Shown: piece by piece, positions 5,619 through 9,873 of the stretch
Position numbering within the stretch: position 1 is the stretch's first letter
How the letters are laid out: each line of letters begins with the position of its first letter
Assembly: GCA_002254975.1 (NCBI GenBank)
Contig: NJEB01000007.1
Coordinates: 1-9,873 of the forward strand
Source of the DNA: Candidatus Hecatellales archaeon ex4484_218
Lineage (GTDB): Archaea; Thermoproteota; Bathyarchaeia; Hecatellales; Hecatellaceae
Direction: 5' to 3'
DNA length: 9,873 bases
Translations under genes and position numbers: made by a program
Notes under the pieces: model-generated
The model's database searches: none
What the model saw: only the letters and a program-made list of their open reading frames with translations
Told to the model about the DNA's origin: nothing

Positions 5619-6836
5619 ATGGGTAAGAAAATCCCATTTAAGCTTTTAATATCTCGGGAGGAGGCATTAAACCTTATTTTAAAACATGTAAAACCTGTTG
5701 AGCGGAAGGAAAAAGTTGGTATTGAAGAATTGGTTGGTAGGGTTTTAGCTGAGGATGTTCAAGCCAATATTTCGGTTCCATCCTTTGATAGGGCTGCAAT
5801 GGATGGTTATGCTGTTAGGGCTGAGGATACCTATGAGGCTACCTCAACCAAACCTAAAATTTTAAGGCTTGTAGGAGTATCAACCGTAGGTAAACCTGTA
5901 AAAAGAAGACTGGAAAAAAATGAATGTATTCAGGTTGCAACTGGTTCCCCTATACCTCCAGGTGCTGATGCTGTTGTTATGTTGGAGTTTACAGAGAAAA
6001 TGGGTGAAACTGTTTATGTTTTTAAACCTGTTTATCCTGGAGCAAACATTTCACCCATGGGTGAAGATATTAAAAAAGGTGAAACTATTTTAAGGGATGG
6101 AGACCTGTTAACACCTGCTAAGGTTGGGGTTTTAGCTGCTCTTGGTAGAAGGGAAGCCTACGTTTATGAAAAACCAAAAATAGCTATTGTTCCTACAGGC
6201 ACAGAGGTTAAGGAGCCTGGCTCTATTTTGGAGGAGGGACAAATTTATGATGTAAATTCTTATACTTTGATTTCTGTTCTTAGCCAAAATGGCTGTAAAC
6301 CTGTAAGATTTCCCCCTATTCCAGATGTGTTTGATGAGTTGGATAAATTTGTTAAAAATTTGGTTAACTATGATATGGTGGTTTTTTCTGGTGGAAGTTC
6401 TGTTGGTGAACAGGACTTACTAGAAAAGGTTGTTAAAAAATCTGGTGAAATTTTATTTCATGGGGTTCAAATTAAACCTGGTAAACCAACCTTGTTTGGG
6501 TTGATTGATGGTAAACCTGTTTTTGGTATGCCAGGTTATCCTACCTCATGTTTAAGCAATGCATACTTGTTGCTTGTTCCAGCTGTTCGGAAAATGGCTA
6601 GATTACCTCCAAAACCAAAACAGGTTGTTAAAGCTAAAATTTCCCAAAGAATTGTTTTAGGTTCTGGACGTGAACAATTTCTTACAGTTAAAATTCAGGA
6701 TGGTAAAGCTATCCCAGTTTTTAAGGAGTCTGGGACTATTACAAGTATGACTGAAGCTGATGGCTATATCATCCTACCAGTAAACCTAGATGTTTTAGAA
6801 AAAGGAGAAGAAGTTGAAGTAACCCTACTAGAATAA
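5619..6836 (+). CDS. moeA: Molybdopterin molybdenumtransferase MoeA
   Basis: MoeA inserts molybdate, or tungstate in many archaea, into adenylylated molybdopterin, the last common step of Mo/W cofactor synthesis. Numbered from ATG 5619 (405 residues), the family blocks appear in order: VPSFDRAAMDGYAVR (53-67), GSPIPPGADAVV (109-120), PTGTEV (192-197), the pterin-binding SGGSSVGEQDL (257-267) with the conserved acidic D266, KPGKPTLFG (286-294) and GMPGYPTSC (303-311). A C-terminal domain IV follows, ending EVEVTLLE. Length is normal for stand-alone MoeA; there is no fused MoaB-like or periplasmic-binding domain. The frame extends upstream to TTG 5580, but those 13 residues (MGRKIIFVGVGLV) do not look like a MoeA N-terminus, and AGGTG at 5603-5607 fits a later start, either ATG 5619 or TTG 5613. 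No other cofactor gene is adjacent. It converges on the radical SAM gene. Confidence 0.93.
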   Translation: MGKKIPFKLLISREEALNLILKHVKPVERKEKVGIEELVGRVLAEDVQANISVPSFDRAAMDGYAVRAEDTYEATSTKPKILRLVGVSTVGKPVKRRLEKNECIQVATGSPIPPGADAVVMLEFTEKMGETVYVFKPVYPGANISPMGEDIKKGETILRDGDLLTPAKVGVLAALGRREAYVYEKPKIAIVPTGTEVKEPGSILEEGQIYDVNSYTLISVLSQNGCKPVRFPPIPDVFDELDKFVKNLVNYDMVVFSGGSSVGEQDLLEKVVKKSGEILFHGVQIKPGKPTLFGLIDGKPVFGMPGYPTSCLSNAYLLLVPAVRKMARLPPKPKQVVKAKISQRIVLGSGREQFLTVKIQDGKAIPVFKESGTITSMTEADGYIILPVNLDVLEKGEEVEVTLLE

Positions 6837-6916
6837 ACAGTTTAAGAATTAAATTTTTAAGATAATAACAAAGCTAACATGAGAATTAACATTAAAAACA
6901 TTAATTTAGCAACAAG
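6837..6916. terminator. Convergent intergenic region with T-rich ends for both strands
   Basis: This 80-bp gap between moeA (+) and the radical SAM gene (-) carries a T5 run on the + strand at 6854-6858 and one on the minus strand at 6894-6898. Either could terminate the gene that reads into it. Short inverted arms (GCTAA 6873-6877 with TTAGC 6906-6910) flank the second run, but they are weak in such AT-rich DNA. Confidence 0.35.
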
Positions 6917-8101
6917 CTAGTGTGGTGTAAATGGGCATAATGGGTCTGCTGCTAGGGGGTTTCCTGTTAATAGGTATGCTCTTGACCTGCAACCTCCACA
7001 GTTTTCCCTATACCTACATGACCTACAAGGCTCCTCTAAATTGTTTCTGTCTCTAAGCTTGTTTAAAAGTTCGTTTTCCCTCCATATTTTGACTGCTTTT
7101 TCTTCTAATATGTTTCCGATTTTTAGCTGTAGGAAGACACAGGGCCAAACATCACCATACCATTTAACATAGAACATTCCTCTTCCAGCTATACAGCCCT
7201 TAAACATTCTGCTTAGTAATGGAGTTCTAGCTGATAAATACGCAAAATATTCTGGAAGCCCTATAGGGATAACAAGTGTTTTAAGCTCTTTTTGAAGTTT
7301 TGCTGTTTCTTCTATCACCCTAAAAAATTCTGGTGGTGTTAAAGCTAGGTTTTCTCTTAATGCACCTCTCCCATAAGGTTGAAACTGGTATAAAAGCACA
7401 ACACAAGATTTAAGCTTGTCAGCCAACCTTAAAAGTTGTGGGAGTTCATGAAGGTTTAGTTTTGATAGGGCTATGTTTACCTGTAAATATAAGCCTTCCT
7501 CCACAGCATTTTTTATTCCATCCATTACCTTTTCCCATGTTCCATGTACTCCACGAAACTTATCGTGAAGTTCAGGCTCTATAAAGTCTAAACTTACAGC
7601 AACACCTGTAATGTCAAGTGAGGAAAGTTTTTTGGCGGTTTCTCTGGATATTAGGGTTCCGTTTGTTGCTATTGTTACCTCAAAACCACTATTCTTTGCA
7701 TATTTAACTATCTTGTAAATGTCTTGTCTAAGTAATGGTTCTCCACCTGTTAAAACCAGCATTTTAAATTCTGGTACGGTTGCAATAGAATCAATCATCC
7801 TGTAAACATGTGTTAAAGGCGGGTCGGTTTCAACCTCTCCACCTCTAACTTCGCAGTGGGGACATTTTAGGTTACAGCGTCCAGTCACCTCTAACACTGG
7901 ATGAGGCTCATAGCCGAAACATCCTGCTGCTTTTGCACCAGCAGCAACCTTAAGCATCTTGACAAGATATTTAAGCCATCTATCCTCAAACTTCCATCCT
8001 GTAGCAGTTTTAAAAGCTAATGCGGTGGCAGCCTGTCTTATAATAAGTGTGGGCGAGGTTTTTTGTCTAAGAAAGTTGCTAGTTTTAAACCCGCTTCTCA
8101 T
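6917..8101 (-). CDS. Radical SAM/SPASM protein (AhbC/AhbD/NirJ/PqqE-like)
   Basis: The 394-residue protein has the radical SAM cluster motif C76-NLK-C80-PH-C83 and the SAM-contact motif GGEP (119-122). These are followed by a TIM-barrel-like core and a C-terminal SPASM domain. SPASM cysteines are C303, C321, C359, C362, C368, C371 and C389, the seven usually needed for two auxiliary 4Fe-4S clusters. The ending CGGCRSRAYLLTGNPLAADPLCPF is typical of the group that includes the heme-pathway enzymes AhbC and AhbD, NirJ and PqqE. That group acts on tetrapyrroles or peptides, and sequence alone does not choose between them. About 65 residues precede the core, a basic, helix-prone segment (about 20-60) with no export signal. 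ATG at 8101 is the natural start; AAGGG lies nine bases ahead of it. No heme, PQQ or small precursor-peptide gene is visible nearby. The nearest neighbours are moeA (convergent) and the quinone pair (divergent). Confidence 0.88.
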   Translation of the reverse strand: MRSGFKTSNFLRQKTSPTLIIRQAATALAFKTATGWKFEDRWLKYLVKMLKVAAGAKAAGCFGYEPHPVLEVTGRCNLKCPHCEVRGGEVETDPPLTHVYRMIDSIATVPEFKMLVLTGGEPLLRQDIYKIVKYAKNSGFEVTIATNGTLISRETAKKLSSLDITGVAVSLDFIEPELHDKFRGVHGTWEKVMDGIKNAVEEGLYLQVNIALSKLNLHELPQLLRLADKLKSCVVLLYQFQPYGRGALRENLALTPPEFFRVIEETAKLQKELKTLVIPIGLPEYFAYLSARTPLLSRMFKGCIAGRGMFYVKWYGDVWPCVFLQLKIGNILEEKAVKIWRENELLNKLRDRNNLEEPCRSCRYRENCGGCRSRAYLLTGNPLAADPLCPFTPH

Positions 8102-8209
8102 CTATGTTTTCCCTTAAATATTAAATCACTAAAATTATGCTTATAATAAATAGTTTAACTTAAAGGATTAAGACTAAAAAGAAGTTTCAACTTTAACTTT
8201 CATAAATTT
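8102..8209. promoter_or_regulatory. Divergent promoter region, radical SAM gene and quinone gene pair
   Basis: This 108-bp gap separates outward-reading genes. It holds three AT-rich TATA candidates: TTAAATATTAAA (8114-8125), TTATAATAAA (8141-8150) and ATAAATTTA (8202-8210). The middle one is placed to serve either strand: on the minus strand it predicts a start near 8119, about 18 nt before the radical SAM ATG. No clear operator repeat is visible. Confidence 0.4.
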
Positions 8210-8959
8210 ATGGTTAGATGTTTTATGGGTGTGGATAGCTTTTCATGGAAAATTCTTATTGAAGCCTTGGAAAAGGCTGCACCAATCTATGAGGAGGGGA
8301 GTAGGGCTGCCTCACTTGGAACTATTCAAAAGTTTAGGGAGAAGGCTGTAAATCTAGTAGCGGAAAAAGTTACAAAGGTGGATGTTCTTTTTGATGGGGG
8401 TATTGGTTCTGGAAAAATGACTGAAACCATTTTAAAAAGAGTTAGGTCGAAGGTTGTGATTGGACTTGACCCATCAACTAAAATGCTTAAGAAGGCGTAT
8501 GGGGAGCTTAAAAACCTAAAAGCTAACCTTTACTTGGTAAGAGGAGTTTTTGAATATCCACCTTTAAAACCTGAAACTGTAAACCTTGCTGTTTTTAGCT
8601 TTTCACTTAGAGATGCATTAAACTTAGAAAAAACTTTACCACAAATAGAGAAAATTTTAAAGTCTAATGGTTTAATGTTGATTCTTGAAGTTGGAAAACC
8701 AAAAAACAGGTTTTTAAGGTTTATTTATAGGCTTTACTGGTTTATTGTTGCACCTTTAATTGTAGGATTTAAACTTAAAATTGGATGTAAAAATCCTTGG
8801 AGATATATCTACCAAACCTATCTTAGGCTACCATCAAACCCCCAACTAAAACAGATGATATCTAAAAACTTTAGAATCTTAACGTTTAAAGAGTATTTTT
8901 TAGGATTTGTTGTTACTGTTTTAGCCTGTAAATTTTCCCGAGGTAGTAATGGTGGTTAG
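8210..8959 (+). CDS. UbiE/MenG-like class I SAM-dependent methyltransferase
   Basis: This 249-residue protein is a class I methyltransferase of the UbiE/MenG type, which C-methylates the ring of a demethylated prenylquinone. Motif I is VLFDGGIGSGKMT (59-71), the SAM-ribose acid is D87 in GLDPS, and motif II/III regions are AVFSFSLRDAL (127-137) and ILKSNGLMLILEVGKP (149-164). The following LRFIYRLYW and the late YQTYLRLPSNPQLKQMI (201-217) follow the UbiE C-terminal layout closely. The N-terminal stretch YEEGSRAASLG (27-37) corresponds to the family's YDxxN...SLG segment. There is no signal peptide; the hydrophobic patch at about 170-187 could touch the membrane where the quinone lies. The start is uncertain: ATG 8210 has no Shine-Dalgarno site, and ATG 8225 would cost only five residues. 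It overlaps the MenA-like gene by 11 nt, which strongly supports a shared quinone pathway. Confidence 0.85.
   Translation: MVRCFMGVDSFSWKILIEALEKAAPIYEEGSRAASLGTIQKFREKAVNLVAEKVTKVDVLFDGGIGSGKMTETILKRVRSKVVIGLDPSTKMLKKAYGELKNLKANLYLVRGVFEYPPLKPETVNLAVFSFSLRDALNLEKTLPQIEKILKSNGLMLILEVGKPKNRFLRFIYRLYWFIVAPLIVGFKLKIGCKNPWRYIYQTYLRLPSNPQLKQMISKNFRILTFKEYFLGFVVTVLACKFSRGSNGG
8940..8944 (+). promoter_or_regulatory. Shine-Dalgarno site of the MenA-like gene
   Basis: GAGGT lies four bases before ATG 8949, inside the end of the methyltransferase gene. A second purine stretch, GGTGG (8951-8955), precedes an in-frame ATG at 8961, so the true start may be four codons later. Confidence 0.5.
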
Positions 8960-9873
8960 AATGGTTGGGTTGGATGCATGGGTTAGAGTTGTAAGACCAA
9001 AGTTTTGGTTAGCCGGTATACCTTCAATTATTCTTGGAACAACTATTGCATGGTGTTATTCTAAAACTTTTAACCTAACCTACTTTCTACCAACATTTTT
9101 TGGTGTTATATTTGCTATGGTTGGCTGCTACACTTTTAACGAATATTTTGATTTTAAAAGTGGAGTTGACCTAGCTGTTAGAAGCGATGATATAACTCCG
9201 TTTAATGCTGGAAGCCGTGTACTCCCAGAAGGTTTAATCAAACCTCCCCACATACTTAGAGTTGGAGTTGTTTTCTGGGTTTTTGCCTTTATAACAGGAG
9301 TTTATCTGACATCTATAAGAGGAATATTAATATTAATTTTAGCTTTAACAGGCTTTCTCACAGGCGCATTCTATACATCCCCACCGTTTAAATGGGCTTA
9401 TAGAGGGTTTGGTGAAACCTTAATCGGTTTAACCTATGGACCACTTATAACATTTGGAAGCTGTTATGTGCAACTTCCAAACCCACCACTAGAAACCACA
9501 CTTTTATCTTCACTCATACCTGGTTTACTCATAGCTGCTGTAATATGGATAAACCAGCTTCCAGACTATTATGCTGATAGGAAAGCAGGAAAAAGAAATC
9601 TTGTTGTAAGAATTGGAAAAGAAAAATCTGTTAAGGTTTATAGTCTACTTCTCACCACACCCTACCTAATAACAGTTTTAGGAGTTTTATTTAGGTTTCT
9701 TCCAGCCACAACCCTACTTACACTTGGAACAATACCCTTAGCCTACAAAAACATAGCCTTAACCAAAAAACACTATGATAAACCTAGAAAACTTATTCCT
9801 GCACTAAAAGGAACAATTCTACTCTTCATTTCAACAACACTTCTCCTGTCAGCAGGATACATTTTAAGGGGCA
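8949..9873 (+). CDS. menA: UbiA-family prenyltransferase, MenA-like (3' end outside window)
   Basis: From ATG 8949 the frame stays open for 308 codons to the window edge, so the protein is nearly complete but its stop is not seen. It is a polytopic membrane protein with about nine hydrophobic helices. The first Asp-rich motif is N64-E-Y-F-D68-FKSGV-D74, and the second is D206-YYA-D210-RKAGKRNLVVRIG; these bind the Mg-diphosphate of the prenyl donor. GSRVLPEGL (88-96) and GPLITFGSCYVQ (164-175) are typical of MenA, which prenylates 1,4-dihydroxy-2-naphthoate, and not of the archaeal lipid enzyme DGGGP synthase. The usual ND of motif 1 is NE here (E65). With the overlapping MenG-like methyltransferase it forms the last two steps of menaquinone-type synthesis; the true aromatic acceptor could be another ring. 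Its late part uses visibly more C than the upstream + strand genes, probably reflecting Leu/Thr/Pro-rich membrane sequence. Confidence 0.87.
   Translation, partial: MVVRMVGLDAWVRVVRPKFWLAGIPSIILGTTIAWCYSKTFNLTYFLPTFFGVIFAMVGCYTFNEYFDFKSGVDLAVRSDDITPFNAGSRVLPEGLIKPPHILRVGVVFWVFAFITGVYLTSIRGILILILALTGFLTGAFYTSPPFKWAYRGFGETLIGLTYGPLITFGSCYVQLPNPPLETTLLSSLIPGLLIAAVIWINQLPDYYADRKAGKRNLVVRIGKEKSVKVYSLLLTTPYLITVLGVLFRFLPATTLLTLGTIPLAYKNIALTKKHYDKPRKLIPALKGTILLFISTTLLLSAGYILRG

Noticed and set aside
6873..6910. Nested short inverted repeats (GCTAA/TTAGC, ATTAA/TTAAT) in the moeA-radical SAM gap
   Set aside because: Arms are five AT-rich bases with unequal spacers; mentioned only as weak terminator support.
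8949..9873. Prenyltransferase as the archaeal membrane-lipid enzyme DGGGP synthase
   Set aside because: GSRVLPEGL and DxxxDRxxGKRNLVVRIG are MenA-type marks, and the overlapping UbiE/MenG-like gene points to quinones.

Overview
The window reads as archaeal chromosome. It is AT-rich (by eye about one third G+C) and densely packed, and it carries an archaeal-type TmcA, a Mut7-C RNase with a zinc ribbon, MoeA and a MenA-type prenyltransferase. TTG or GTG starts are common, TATA-like boxes lie ahead of genes, and some Shine-Dalgarno sites (AGGAG, GGAGGT, AGGTG) are clear. I cannot name the lineage from sequence alone; an uncultivated TACK/Bathyarchaeia-like genome would fit. I saw no rRNA, tRNA, CRISPR array, insertion sequence or phage gene.

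Region 1 (52-3675, all +): a small four-helix membrane protein of unknown function, a Mut7-C RNase-domain protein, the tRNA cytidine acetyltransferase TmcA, and a small ASCH-domain protein whose start lies 32 nt inside the end of tmcA. TmcA installs N4-acetylcytidine (ac4C). The ASCH family includes bacterial YqfB, an ac4C amidohydrolase, and this protein keeps the key Lys/Thr motif. A translationally coupled pair that makes and then hydrolyses, recycles or reads ac4C is the most interesting possibility in the window.

Region 2 (3777-5388, both -): an extended-SDR nucleotide-sugar epimerase/dehydratase overlapping by 11 nt a left-handed beta-helix acyltransferase. This is a two-gene sugar-nucleotide module, probably for glycoprotein or surface glycan synthesis. 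It converges on region 1 and diverges from moeA.

Region 3 (5619-8101): moeA (+), for molybdenum/tungsten insertion into the pterin cofactor, converges on a radical SAM/SPASM protein (-) of the AhbC/AhbD/NirJ/PqqE type.

Region 4 (8210-9873, +): a UbiE/MenG-like methyltransferase overlaps by 11 nt a MenA-like prenyltransferase that runs off the end of the window. Together they look like the last two steps of menaquinone (or another prenylquinone) synthesis. They share a 108-bp divergent intergenic region with the radical SAM gene.

Most genes belong to recognisable families. What is less ordinary is the arrangement (tmcA/ASCH, radical SAM/quinone pair), a few unusual motif residues, and several starts where the longest reading frame is probably not the real one.
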